64,000 nt of DNA from CAYVQU01 sp964453155 (GCA_964453155.1 CAYVQU010000004.1:1-64000); one strand, 5' to 3'. Numbered from the stretch's first letter, positions 7,655 through 16,978 are shown. The notes: generated by a model from the letters alone, not told the origin. Made by a program: numbers and translations.

Positions 7655-10600
7655 TTGAACGAAACTTTTCTTGATTTATTAGAAGACCGCGTCTTACGGG
7701 AGTATGCTGGTTATCAAATCTACTCTCGTGGGGCGGCTTATTATCGGGCCGACCGGGTAGAGGTGGATACCTGCACCGATCAAGATTCGCGCTGCCGGGT
7801 GCGGGGGACGCGCTATTACTACGTCACTTTGTGGAATTATTACGGTGAATTAGGGGCTTCGTGCACCTGTCCGTATGCCGATCGGGGTTGGTTTTGCAAA
7901 CACATGGTTACGGCCGCGCTGGCGACCCGCGATTATTTGAAGCGGTATGGTCATGATTCTTGGCGTCAGGTATTAAATACAACCCTGGAATCCACTGGCA
8001 AACCGTCCAAAACAAAACAACATAAACCCTACTGGTTTTTCTTCAGCCTTCAAAGTGCAGAACAAGGATGGGAATTGTCTCCACATCGCTTGTGGGTAGA
8101 ACGCGTTCCCTCAGGGATTTTACCGTCCGATGTTGATCAAATGGGGACAGCCCTGCCCGATTTAATCGCCCATAATCAATGGTTGTTGTCTCATATCAAA
8201 GATATTCGCGCCGATGTAAACCCAGATGGTTGTATCAATACCAATGTAGAGGCGATTTCTTTTGCTAAGTTGATCATGTCGCAAAAGAAACAGCAAGATT
8301 CATACTACGAGTATTATTATCGCTATAATTACCCGTTGGCCGAATATCTTTCGATCCTGGCTCAACTGGATGTGCCGGTGTTTTTGGGGAGTTATAACAA
8401 TCCGATTCGCAAAAGAATTTATTTTAGTCTGTCGGTGGGGGAAGCTGCCCTGAATATCGAGCCGGATGAAACTGGCATTCAACTGGCACTGAACCTCATT
8501 GCAGGCGGCCAGGTGATCGATTTAGAAACTAATTCGGCCCAAATATTGACCCAAACGGAACCTTATTGGGTATTGGCCGGAGACCAATTATTTGAACTTC
8601 AAAGTAGGTTCAGTTCTGATCGTTTAGCAGCCTGGCTGAGAACGCCTGAAATTAACATCCCTCAGGAAAATGAGAACGAGTTTCTTGAAAATTTTTTCCC
8701 AAAATTAGCTCAGCAATTTCCAATTACGGGCGAACAGGTCAAGTGGGAGGAAGTTGAGACTGAACCCACCATCAGGCTGTATCTCACTGACGATCCTTCA
8801 CCCGGCTCAGGATCGGCGAATGAGTTACAAGCCCATTTGCGATTTGGGTATGGTGACCATGAAGTTACATATGATCCCAAATCTACTCCTGTTGGGGTTC
8901 GCCGCAAAGAAAATTCCTGGACTTTGGTGCGCATCCATCGCAAACTGGAGACCGAAGATGCCGCTTATGGGAAGGTATCATCCGCCCATCATGGGCTAAA
9001 ACGGGCAACCTCTAAACATCCGCCGAACGTTTTCTTGTTGCGGGCCAGAGTTGATCCTATTGATTTTCTCATGCGGCATGTCCCGCGGCTCACCGAAGCC
9101 GGGTATGAAATTTACGGCGAAGAGAAACTCAAATCGGCGCGCGTCAACCGCAATAAACCTACTTTGTCGCTGAATGTCTCCTCAGGGATCGACTGGTTCG
9201 ATCTCCAAGCTGTTGTCCAATTTGGGGATGTAGAAGCCACCCTGGCCGAAGTCCGCCGGGCCCTAAAACGCAAGGAACGTTATGTCAAACTGGCGGATGG
9301 TACCATTGGCGAAATCTCCGAAGAGTGGCTGCAACGCTATCGCCATCTCTTCGGTTTAGGAGAGCAAACCGATGATGGCGTCCGCCTCTCCAATCATCAT
9401 TTAACTTTGATTGACCAATTGCTCTCCGACGCCGACCGCGCCCAGGCCGACCCGGAATTCAACCGGCGCAAGCAGCGCCTCCTGGATTTTGAGGGGATCG
9501 CGGCCAAAGAATTACCGGCCGGTTTTACAGGTGAACTCCGCCCCTACCAAAAGGCGGGATATGAATGGCTGCATTTTCTCCACGAATACGAATTTGGCGG
9601 CTGTCTGGCCGATGACATGGGGCTTGGAAAAACGGTTGAAACCCTGGTATTTTTGCAATCTTTACGAGAAGAAGATCACTCCGGAGCAGCCAACCTGTTA
9701 GTTTTGCCGCGTTCTCTCTTGGTAAATTGGGAACGTGAAGCGACTCGTTTTACGCCCGACCTGAAAATTTCACATCATTTTGGGAATGATCGGTCGCGTA
9801 ATATCTCAAATTTTGATAACTATGACCTGATTTTGACGACTTACGGCACCATGCTGCGGGATATCGAATTACTAAGAGAATATAAATTTCATTACGTAGT
9901 TCTCGATGAATCCCAGGCCATCAAAAATCCGTTGGCAAAAACTTCAAAAGCCGCCCGCCTACTGAATAGTGATCACCGCTTAGTGCTAACCGGTACCCCC
10001 GTAGAAAATTCAACCTTCGAGTTATGGTCCCAATTCGCATTTTTGAATCCTGGTTTGTTGGGAAATCTGGAATACTTCAAGTCTGAATTTGGTAACCCCA
10101 TTGAGCGCAAAGGAGATGAACATGCCTCCAATTTCCTGCGCAAAATGGTCTTCCCGTTCATTTTGCGGCGGACAAAAGAGCAGGTGGCCCCCGAACTCCC
10201 GCCCCGCACTGAACGGATTGTCTATAGCGATATGGAACCGGCTCAGCGCAAGTTCTACAACAAAACCCGCGATTACTATCGAGCTATGCTGATGGGAGTC
10301 ATCGAAGAGCAGGGGATGCAGCATGCCCGGATGAAAGTTTTGGAAGGCCTGCTGCGTTTGCGCCAGATCAGCAACCATCCTAAATTGGTCAAAGAAGATT
10401 TTCGGGGTGATTCATCCAAGTTCTTGCTCCTGATGGACACCTTAGAAACCCTCCAAGCTGAAGGGCACAAAGCCCTCATCTTCTCGCAATTTGTGAGCAT
10501 GCTCAAAATTGTTCGCACTGAGATGGAGGCCAGGAATATTCCTTATACTTATCTTGATGGCCGCACTCGCAAACGTCAGGAACGGGTTGACGAATTCCAA

Positions 10601-10918
10601 AGTGATCCTGAAATCCCATTTTTCTTAATTTCCCTCAAAGCCGGCGGGGTAGGGTTGAATCTCACGGCCGCCGATTATGTCATCCACATTGATCCCTGGT
10701 GGAATCCGGCCGTTGAAATGCAGGCCACCGACCGCACCCACCGCATCGGGCAAGACAAACCAGTCTTTGTCTACAAACTCATCACCCGCGGTTCGGTCGA
10801 AGAAAAAATCCTCCAATTGCAAGACAAAAAGAAAGCCCTGGTCGAGCAGTTGATTACGACGGAGAGTAGTTTCTTTAAAAGTATTACGGCGGAGGATGTG
10901 GAGGTTCTATTCAGTTAA
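7655..10918 (+). CDS. SWIM zinc finger SNF2-family helicase
   Basis: A protein of about 1087 residues. Near the N-terminus 'CTCPYADRGWFCKHM' is a SWIM zinc finger (CxC...CxH). A long middle region without obvious family follows, then a full SNF2 ATPase: 'DDMGLGKT' (Walker A, about 660 residues in), 'LDESQAIKNP' (motif II, DESQ), 'LTGTPVENS' (motif III), and the C-terminal lobe 'GGVGLNLTAADYVIHIDPWW' to 'QATDRTHRIGQ' (motifs V and VI). Such proteins translocate on duplex DNA and remodel bound proteins. An in-frame ATG at 7631 lies inside the upstream terminator; I prefer TTG at 7655 with AGGGA four bases ahead. It leads a same-strand cluster of four genes. Confidence 0.88.
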   Translation: MNETFLDLLEDRVLREYAGYQIYSRGAAYYRADRVEVDTCTDQDSRCRVRGTRYYYVTLWNYYGELGASCTCPYADRGWFCKHMVTAALATRDYLKRYGHDSWRQVLNTTLESTGKPSKTKQHKPYWFFFSLQSAEQGWELSPHRLWVERVPSGILPSDVDQMGTALPDLIAHNQWLLSHIKDIRADVNPDGCINTNVEAISFAKLIMSQKKQQDSYYEYYYRYNYPLAEYLSILAQLDVPVFLGSYNNPIRKRIYFSLSVGEAALNIEPDETGIQLALNLIAGGQVIDLETNSAQILTQTEPYWVLAGDQLFELQSRFSSDRLAAWLRTPEINIPQENENEFLENFFPKLAQQFPITGEQVKWEEVETEPTIRLYLTDDPSPGSGSANELQAHLRFGYGDHEVTYDPKSTPVGVRRKENSWTLVRIHRKLETEDAAYGKVSSAHHGLKRATSKHPPNVFLLRARVDPIDFLMRHVPRLTEAGYEIYGEEKLKSARVNRNKPTLSLNVSSGIDWFDLQAVVQFGDVEATLAEVRRALKRKERYVKLADGTIGEISEEWLQRYRHLFGLGEQTDDGVRLSNHHLTLIDQLLSDADRAQADPEFNRRKQRLLDFEGIAAKELPAGFTGELRPYQKAGYEWLHFLHEYEFGGCLADDMGLGKTVETLVFLQSLREEDHSGAANLLVLPRSLLVNWEREATRFTPDLKISHHFGNDRSRNISNFDNYDLILTTYGTMLRDIELLREYKFHYVVLDESQAIKNPLAKTSKAARLLNSDHRLVLTGTPVENSTFELWSQFAFLNPGLLGNLEYFKSEFGNPIERKGDEHASNFLRKMVFPFILRRTKEQVAPELPPRTERIVYSDMEPAQRKFYNKTRDYYRAMLMGVIEEQGMQHARMKVLEGLLRLRQISNHPKLVKEDFRGDSSKFLLLMDTLETLQAEGHKALIFSQFVSMLKIVRTEMEARNIPYTYLDGRTRKRQERVDEFQSDPEIPFFLISLKAGGVGLNLTAADYVIHIDPWWNPAVEMQATDRTHRIGQDKPVFVYKLITRGSVEEKILQLQDKKKALVEQLITTESSFFKSITAEDVEVLFS

Positions 10919-10949
10919 CGTTCCAACGTTGAACGTTTAAACGTTGGAA
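10917..10949. repeat. AACGTT-based inverted array
   Basis: AACGTT occurs at 10917, 10925, 10932 and 10940, that is with 7-8 base spacing. TTCCAACGTT (10921-10930) pairs perfectly with AACGTTGGAA (10940-10949). The array includes the stop codon of the SNF2 gene and ends directly before the GGAGG of the next gene, so it could act as operator, RNA hairpin or mRNA processing site. Confidence 0.7.
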
Positions 10950-10960
10950 AGGAGGGGTAC

Positions 10961-11527
10961 ATGTCTCAAATCAAACCATCCGATTTAATTCTGGTCGCGT
11001 ATATGCCCACCCCGCGGGATATGGAGATCGCCCGGGTGTTGGGGTGGTACCGCATCCCATTGCGAACGGCTCCGAAAGTTGTGGCGGTGGATTATCTGGC
11101 ATTTTATCAACCCGCGTCATTTGGGGGACGGAAATGGTGCATTGAGACCGTGGCACCGGTCCGTGGGCACGAACTCGTCACTCGGGGCGAACTTTTCAAA
11201 GATGAAATTGATTCACCGAAGGCGGGAGAAGAATATTTCAAAATCCAACTCGGACCGACCGGATTATTGCCGCGTCCTATTCAGGCCGACAAGTGGAAAC
11301 GGATCACATTTTTCTACACCACCGGAGAATATTTACTGCGGGCAGAGACGCTTAATGATCTGGTGGTTCAGGCGGAGGAACGTAAGTTGTTGTGGCGTTC
11401 GCTGCGGGAACGGGCCAGCCAAGCCAATTTATATGGGAGCCCCAAGTTACCAGAAATGGATATTGATGCCGAAGTTTTAGCCCTGGTCTTAGGTATCAAG
11501 GAACTCACCGCCCCTTATGATGGCTAA
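10961..11527 (+). CDS. Conserved-looking protein of unknown function beside helicases
   Basis: A 188-residue soluble protein that I cannot place in a named family. It has a well-formed start (GGAGGGG then ATG), no signal peptide, no membrane helix and no zinc motif. Notable segments are 'MPTPRDMEIARVLGWYRIPL', 'VVAVDYLAFYQPASFG', 'IETVAPVRGHELVTRGEL', 'KIQLGPTGLLPRPI' and 'KWKRITFFYTTGEYLLRA'. The repeated beta-strand pattern and the many conserved-looking aromatic and basic residues suggest a compact nucleic-acid-binding or nuclease-like domain, but this is a guess. It overlaps the next gene by 11 bases and follows the SNF2 helicase after 42 bases, which suggests a joint role with the helicases. 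Confidence 0.7.
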   Translation: MSQIKPSDLILVAYMPTPRDMEIARVLGWYRIPLRTAPKVVAVDYLAFYQPASFGGRKWCIETVAPVRGHELVTRGELFKDEIDSPKAGEEYFKIQLGPTGLLPRPIQADKWKRITFFYTTGEYLLRAETLNDLVVQAEERKLLWRSLRERASQANLYGSPKLPEMDIDAEVLALVLGIKELTAPYDG

Positions 11528-12437
11528 ACGCCTCCTGCTATTGATCCCTGTTTTGGTCTTGATTTGGGTGTTCAACGTCAGTCGACCGGGAGCGCGAGTT
11601 CAGGGATGTTTGACGGGTTGTGCGGTCTCTGAAGCTGGGGTTGAGGGGGGAATCCGGGTCATTTCTTTGAATATGCTGCATGGCTTCCCTAGATTTGAAT
11701 TTCTATCACGACGCCTGGCTATTATCGCTGCCGAAATTAAGCGATTAAATCCAGATTTTGTCTTGCTTCAAGAGGTCCCTTGGAGACTGAGAACCGGTAA
11801 TGCCGCCCAATATCTGGCGGCCCAAACCGGGATGAATCATGTTTATCTGCGAGCCAATGGCAACCGGTGGGCGATTGGATTTGAAGAGGGGGCGGCCATT
11901 CTTAGCCGGTATCCCCTCACAAATCCGGAATTTATGGTGTTGCAACCCCGGGCAGGATTTTTCGAAAATCGGGTCGCGCTCAAAGTCACCACCGCATCTC
12001 CCCTTGGGGATATTGATCTGATCGTGACGCATCTAACCAATGGCGATTCGGCGATCAACCAGGGGCAAATGCAATCCCTGGTAGAATTTGAAGCACGCAA
12101 TTCATCCCGAACGGCGATTGTGGCTGGTGATTTCAATGCCCGGCCAGGGTCTCGAACGATGAGAACCATCCCTTCTCATTGGCAGGATGTATATTCTCAG
12201 GCTAATTCTGGCCCTCCTGGATTTACCTGTTGCATTGAAAATTTTGCTCAGCCTGCCGCGCAAGCCGAACAACGGATTGATTACATATTCCTGGTTCCCG
12301 GTGATCTTGCGCTGAAAGCCTATTCCAGCCAGATCATATTTGATCAACCTTACGTGGTGAACGAAGGTTATCTTTGGGCTTCTGATCATCTCGGGATCCT
12401 GGCTCAATTTCAGTCGTCAATGATCCCTTCTGAATAA
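11517..12437 (+). CDS. Endonuclease/exonuclease/phosphatase (EEP) family protein, exported
   Basis: This 306-residue protein has an N-terminal signal-like helix (residues 3-20, 'AKRLLLLIPVLVLIWVFNV') and then an EEP (DNase I-like) domain: 'ISLNMLHG', 'LLQEVPW' (metal-binding Glu near 84), 'VTHLTN', 'AGDFNARPGS', 'RIDYIFLVPG' and 'ASDHLGILAQF' (the catalytic Asp-His). All catalytic motifs are present. EEP enzymes hydrolyse phosphodiesters in DNA, RNA or lipids. The signal suggests action outside the membrane, which fits oddly with two cytoplasmic helicases. ATG codons at 11517 and 11520 both fit. It ends 3 bases before the next gene. Confidence 0.85.
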   Translation: MMAKRLLLLIPVLVLIWVFNVSRPGARVQGCLTGCAVSEAGVEGGIRVISLNMLHGFPRFEFLSRRLAIIAAEIKRLNPDFVLLQEVPWRLRTGNAAQYLAAQTGMNHVYLRANGNRWAIGFEEGAAILSRYPLTNPEFMVLQPRAGFFENRVALKVTTASPLGDIDLIVTHLTNGDSAINQGQMQSLVEFEARNSSRTAIVAGDFNARPGSRTMRTIPSHWQDVYSQANSGPPGFTCCIENFAQPAAQAEQRIDYIFLVPGDLALKAYSSQIIFDQPYVVNEGYLWASDHLGILAQFQSSMIPSE

Positions 12438-12440
12438 TCT

Positions 12441-15400
12441 ATGACCGACCCCCAAAAAACTTTCGCCCAGATGCAGTTCCAATATCCGTTCCGCAAATAT
12501 CAGGAAATGATTTTGGAGCACATTGTGCCCGATGATGACGATGATAAATATCATCTGGTGGCGCCGCCCGGTTCGGGTAAAACAATTGTTGGGCTGGAAT
12601 TGATCCGGCGATTTGGGGAGCCGGCGGTGGTCTTTGCCCCGACTTCAACGATCCAACTGCAGTGGGCGGAAAAAGTTAATTTGTTCACCAAAGGGGAAGA
12701 ATCCGTTAGTGGTCTTGCCTGCCTCGAACCCAACAACCTGGGGTTGATCAATATTTTTACATACCAGCTTATTTCGGTCCCCGCGGCAGCAAAAAAACAT
12801 CTGGTGGCGATGGCTCTGCGGCGCTGGGGGTTGGATTTACTGGAGGAGGGGCGCGTTGCCGATGAAGCCGGTGCCGAACAACGGATTGCCGAACTAAAAG
12901 CAAACAATCCGCGTCTGTATCAGAAAGAAATCTCCCGCCGTCGGAAACGGATCAAGCGCGATCTATTGCGCAGCAAAAGTGTGGAAGTGGGTGAGTTTCT
13001 GCATCCGAACGCCCGGAGGTTAATCGATGATTTGGTCGCCCATGGGGTTCGAACTGTGATTTTGGACGAGTGCCATCACCTGCTGGATTATTGGGCCATC
13101 GTGCTCCGTTATTTGATCAACAAAATTGAGGAACCCAAGGTAATCGGTCTGACCGCCACCTTGCCCAGCCCTGAAGGGGATGCAGAATACGAAAATTATA
13201 CGAGCTTATTAGGCGAGGTTGATTTTGAAGTCCCCACTCCAGCGGTGGTCAAAGAGGGGGATTTGGCCCCCTACCGTGATTTGGTGTTGTTTGTCCAACC
13301 CAGCAAACGTGAGAAGAAGTATCTGCGCAATATTCAGGCCGAGTTTACTACCGCGATCGCGGGGTTGACTGATCAAAATGCTTTCCGCACCTGGGTTTCT
13401 CAAAAGATGCTCGCACCCAAAGATGAACAGGGAAATCCCCAGACCTGGGCAGATTTTTGGAAACAAAAACCATTAATGAGTGTCGCGGGTTATCGGTTCC
13501 TTAAACACATTCAGCAGCAAATCCCGGCGGATATCCCAATTCCGTTAGAAGCTGAAACGAAACTGGAATTGGACGATTGGCTGGTCCTCATCGAACGTTA
13601 TAGTCTTGAGAAATTGGCCGTCAGCCCGGCAGAAGAAGATCATGTTACTTTAAAAAAATTGAAGGATGTATTGTACACTTTTGGGTTTACCTTGACCGAA
13701 CGCGGTTTACGCCAAACGCGGTCGCCGGGTGATCTGGTGTTGACTTTTTCTGAATCCAAAGATATTGCCACCGCGGATATATTGTCACGTGAAGCCGCGG
13801 CAATGGGAGGGCGTCTCCGCGCCGTGGTGGTGACGGATTTTGAGAAGATGAACAGTGGGGTTCGCCGCCTGTCAGGAGTCTTGGACGCGGATGCTGGGAG
13901 TGCCTGGCGGTTGTTTGCCCACTTAGTCAGCGATCCCGATGTCGCGCCGCTAAATCCAGTTTTAATTACGGGCAAAACCGTGTTGGTTTCAGCTGCTAAT
14001 GGGTCCCAAATGCTGGATTTATTTAATCAGGCTTTGAAGGAACGCAACGCGAACGCGGTGTGTAATTTGAAGCCCACCCAAAATGAGAATACCTGCCGCA
14101 TCGTTGGCAAAGGTCCCGATTGGAAGCCGCGGCGCTACGTCCGCATGATCACCAAGTTATTTGAGCAGGGCGTGACCCAATGCCTGGTCGGGACGCGGGG
14201 CATTTTCGGGGAAGGGTGGGATTCGTTATCCCTCAACACCCTGATCGACTTGACCAGTGTGACCACCAGTACGTCAGTGCAGCAATTGCGCGGACGCTCA
14301 ATTCGAAAAGATCCGCTATGGCCGCACAAAGTTGCCCATAATTGGGACGTGGTCTGTATGACCTATGATTTTGAGCGGGGTAAAATGGATTTTAAGCGGT
14401 TTATGCGCCGTCATGGTCAATACTGGGGGCTGGTGGTTTTCCCAAAGGAGAAAAGCCAGGCTGGGGCGGTCTCAGCACCTTTATGGCATGGACGCGTTGC
14501 CAAAGGGTGGGTGCATGTCAGCCCGCATATTGAGCGGGCCGTTTATGGTGATTTGAGTGCCAAGCACTATTTGAACTGGCACAATAATTTAATGCTCCAA
14601 CAAATCCCCCGGCGAGAAAATACTTACGCGCTCTGGCGGGTGGGTGAAGATTATAGCAATTTCAGATATCACACCACCCAGTTGCATACCACTGATCTCA
14701 AAATTCGAACCGTTTTCACAATTCAGGACACCCTCAAGGCCATGATCCGGTCGTTTCGGGCTTCGTTTGTGATTTCGTTTGCAATGATTTTCTTCCAGTT
14801 TGTCGGCAGCATATTCGAAACCGGTACCGCCCAGGAATTCTTGTTGTGTATATTTGCCGTGTTACTAATTTCATTGGGGATTGCCCTGGTGATGAATTTT
14901 CGCCAGGCGATTAAATTGGCTCGAAAATTCTTGGTGGAGCAGCCGCCCGATGCGATTTTGTTAGATGTGGGCAAGGCAGTCTTATCGGCTTTAAGAGATG
15001 CCAAACTCGTGAGCCGGAATCTGGTGAATGAATATTTACGGGTAGTGGAAACAGAAACCGAAGCCTATCAGGTATTTGTTGATTATGCTTCCCCAGAAGA
15101 TGCCGGGGTATTCACCAAAGCCTACCAGGATGTATTTGCTATGGTTTATGATCAACGTTATCTGATCATGCGGACGGATCACCGCGTTCCCCAAACGATT
15201 TTGCGCCCAATATGGTGGACGATCCGGCAGTTCTTTCGGAAATCGGCGGGGTATCCCCCGGCCTATCATCCGGTCCCTAAAGTTCTATCCACTCGCAAAG
15301 AACGGGCCCAAGCTTTTGCCCAATATTGGGAACAATTTGTGGGGGGTGGCGAATTGATCTTCACTCACTCGGAAATTGGTCGCCAGGTTTTATTACAAGC

Positions 15401-15455
15401 TCGCGCTCAACAACGCCCGGACGTGAAGAATTTGGCATTCGAATTTTGGCGCTGA
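12441..15455 (+). CDS. Superfamily 2 DEAD/DEAH-type helicase with two C-terminal membrane segments
   Basis: A 1004-residue protein. The helicase N-lobe has 'APPGSGKT' (41-48, Walker A), 'ILDECHH' (DECH at 209-212) and 'LTATLPSP' (237-243); the C-lobe has 'GTRGIFGEGWDSLSLN' near residue 585 and 'SVQQLRGRSIRKDP' near 615 (motif VI). The plan is that of ResIII/type I and III restriction-like helicases. Unusually, two strongly hydrophobic stretches follow at about 773-792 and 800-820, separated by a short loop, with a soluble tail of about 180 residues. This predicts a membrane-anchored helicase. No nuclease motif is evident in the tail. The gene starts 3 bases after the EEP gene with a weak ribosome site, implying coupling. 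Confidence 0.85.
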   Translation: MTDPQKTFAQMQFQYPFRKYQEMILEHIVPDDDDDKYHLVAPPGSGKTIVGLELIRRFGEPAVVFAPTSTIQLQWAEKVNLFTKGEESVSGLACLEPNNLGLINIFTYQLISVPAAAKKHLVAMALRRWGLDLLEEGRVADEAGAEQRIAELKANNPRLYQKEISRRRKRIKRDLLRSKSVEVGEFLHPNARRLIDDLVAHGVRTVILDECHHLLDYWAIVLRYLINKIEEPKVIGLTATLPSPEGDAEYENYTSLLGEVDFEVPTPAVVKEGDLAPYRDLVLFVQPSKREKKYLRNIQAEFTTAIAGLTDQNAFRTWVSQKMLAPKDEQGNPQTWADFWKQKPLMSVAGYRFLKHIQQQIPADIPIPLEAETKLELDDWLVLIERYSLEKLAVSPAEEDHVTLKKLKDVLYTFGFTLTERGLRQTRSPGDLVLTFSESKDIATADILSREAAAMGGRLRAVVVTDFEKMNSGVRRLSGVLDADAGSAWRLFAHLVSDPDVAPLNPVLITGKTVLVSAANGSQMLDLFNQALKERNANAVCNLKPTQNENTCRIVGKGPDWKPRRYVRMITKLFEQGVTQCLVGTRGIFGEGWDSLSLNTLIDLTSVTTSTSVQQLRGRSIRKDPLWPHKVAHNWDVVCMTYDFERGKMDFKRFMRRHGQYWGLVVFPKEKSQAGAVSAPLWHGRVAKGWVHVSPHIERAVYGDLSAKHYLNWHNNLMLQQIPRRENTYALWRVGEDYSNFRYHTTQLHTTDLKIRTVFTIQDTLKAMIRSFRASFVISFAMIFFQFVGSIFETGTAQEFLLCIFAVLLISLGIALVMNFRQAIKLARKFLVEQPPDAILLDVGKAVLSALRDAKLVSRNLVNEYLRVVETETEAYQVFVDYASPEDAGVFTKAYQDVFAMVYDQRYLIMRTDHRVPQTILRPIWWTIRQFFRKSAGYPPAYHPVPKVLSTRKERAQAFAQYWEQFVGGGELIFTHSEIGRQVLLQARAQQRPDVKNLAFEFWR

Positions 15456-15609
15456 CATCTTGTCCATCTTGAATTAATTTTTGCCCCAGAGACGCAGAGT
15501 TCGATGGGTATTTTTCACAAAGTATTCTTTGGGCCTTTTGCAACTCTGCCGGGTAAAACGAATATTGAAAACTTGCCGTATTAAATACAAAAGAATATGG
15601 AGCCTTTGA

Positions 15610-16356
15610 ATGACCCCCTTAATACATTCTGACCTGCTGAAACTCAAACGCTGGAATACGCCCACAATTTACAACGGTTGGGAGCAGATCACGGATCATG
15701 ATATCGCCCATGAGGCCTTCAACCACGAAGAAACGCATGATTTTATGCCCCAAATGGGACCAATGGTGGGTTACGCGGTCACCGTGGTGATCGAACCCAG
15801 CGTCGCGGCCCACAAAGAGAATTCCACGGCCTGGTCAGAATATCGACGGTATGTGGCCGAAACACCGGGGCCAAAGATCGTTGTTGTTCAGGACCTGGAT
15901 AACCCCGCCGTGATCGGTTCATTTTGGGGTGAAGTAAACAGCAATGCGCATCGCGCGCTGGGATGTGTTGGCACGATCACGGATGGTGCTATTCGGGATC
16001 TCGATGAAATGACCAATGCCGGGTTCAAGGCCCTGGCGCAGCGACTGTGTGTGGGGCATGCGCATGTCACCCCCGTCCGCTGGAATTGTGAAGTAGAAGT
16101 TTTTGGAACGCCGATTAAACCTGGTCAACTTGTTCATGCCGATAAGCATGGTTTTTTGGCGATCCCCAAAGAAGACGAAACGAAATTACTCGATGCAGCT
16201 ATCTTTATGGATAATAATGAGATCAACCATGTCATCCGAGCTGCCCGCGATGCGGCGGGAAAAACCACTGCAGAAATTCTGGCTGAACTTGATCAGGCGA
16301 GTTTAGAATTCTCGAAAGCCGCTCAGGAGAAGTTTGGAAAGACAGGAGAGTGGTGA
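15610..16356 (+). CDS. RraA family protein (HMG aldolase-like)
   Basis: A 248-residue member of the RraA/4-hydroxy-4-methyl-2-oxoglutarate aldolase family. The signature 'GEVNSNAHRALGCVGTITDG' followed by 'AIRDLDEM' carries the usual metal and substrate residues (Glu, Arg, Asp-Gly, Arg-Asp). The family includes true aldolases of oxalocitramalate/HMG type and the RNase E inhibitor RraA; which applies is open, although a bacterium of this type would not be expected to use RraA on RNase E. GGAG lies seven bases before the ATG. It is separated from the helicase by 154 bases and appears monocistronic. Confidence 0.8.
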   Translation: MTPLIHSDLLKLKRWNTPTIYNGWEQITDHDIAHEAFNHEETHDFMPQMGPMVGYAVTVVIEPSVAAHKENSTAWSEYRRYVAETPGPKIVVVQDLDNPAVIGSFWGEVNSNAHRALGCVGTITDGAIRDLDEMTNAGFKALAQRLCVGHAHVTPVRWNCEVEVFGTPIKPGQLVHADKHGFLAIPKEDETKLLDAAIFMDNNEINHVIRAARDAAGKTTAEILAELDQASLEFSKAAQEKFGKTGEW

Positions 16357-16393
16357 AAACTTAGTTGAAATAAATGATAATTACCTTTGAGCA

Positions 16394-16496
16394 GATTTCG
16401 GAAAGCATTTCATGTAAAAAGCATGCTCAATCCGAAATCCGCTTAGGTTTTACGGTAAAGTTGGATGATTTATTGCAAACTGCAAACCGTAAAACC
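16394..16496. repeat. Two successive hairpins before the STAS-like gene
   Basis: GATTTCGGA (16394-16402) pairs with TCCGAAATC (16431-16439), and directly after it GGTTTTACGGT (16446-16456) pairs with ACCGTAAAACC (16486-16496). A TAGAAT (16507-16512) preceded by GGG may be the -10 box of the next gene. Neither hairpin has a T-run, so these are not classical terminators. Confidence 0.55.
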
Positions 16497-16555
16497 CAAT
16501 ATCGGGTAGAATCAATTTAACTTCATGACATTCGAAAATTCGAGGAGCTAATCCC

Positions 16556-16975
16556 ATGACCGACCCTAAACCCCTGCACCTTTCCCCTGATCCCAGCGTG
16601 GGATTCACCGCTGAACGCCGCGCCGATGGCGGTATGAATCTGACATTTAAAGACATCAACTCAGATACCTTGATGCATTGGCAAAAATTTGCTGAGGAAC
16701 ACCTCCTTGGCTCGGACCGCTTGGTTCGCAACTTGTACGATTTGAGCCAGGTCGATCACATTTCTGAGCGCGCCGTTCAAATGGCAGTGACCCTCAACAG
16801 CGACCCCTCAACTCGTAATATCCGGCTAGCCGTGGTCGTTGGCAGCGAAGATGTCAAAGCCGCGATCCAAAAAGTATCGGACCTCACCCCAGCTGGAGGG
16901 GCACGGATGGGTATCTTCACCAAATTAGATGATGCTGAAGAATGGTTGAATCGTCCAATGGAGTCGATGGTGTAA
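16556..16975 (+). CDS. Small STAS/SpoIIAA-like protein
   Basis: A 139-residue soluble protein with a strong ribosome site (GAGGAG). The order 'LVRNLYDLSQVDHISERAVQ', 'NIRLAVVVGSEDVKAAIQKV' and 'MGIFTKLDDAEEWL' matches the SpoIIAA/STAS-like alpha-beta fold often annotated as lipid-binding or hypothetical, where the final 'DAEEWL' helix is common. The usual phosphorylated Ser of anti-sigma antagonists is not clearly placed. Role unknown. It is flanked by hairpins upstream and a terminator downstream, so it is transcribed alone. Confidence 0.55.
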   Translation: MTDPKPLHLSPDPSVGFTAERRADGGMNLTFKDINSDTLMHWQKFAEEHLLGSDRLVRNLYDLSQVDHISERAVQMAVTLNSDPSTRNIRLAVVVGSEDVKAAIQKVSDLTPAGGARMGIFTKLDDAEEWLNRPMESMV

Positions 16976-16978
16976 TGC

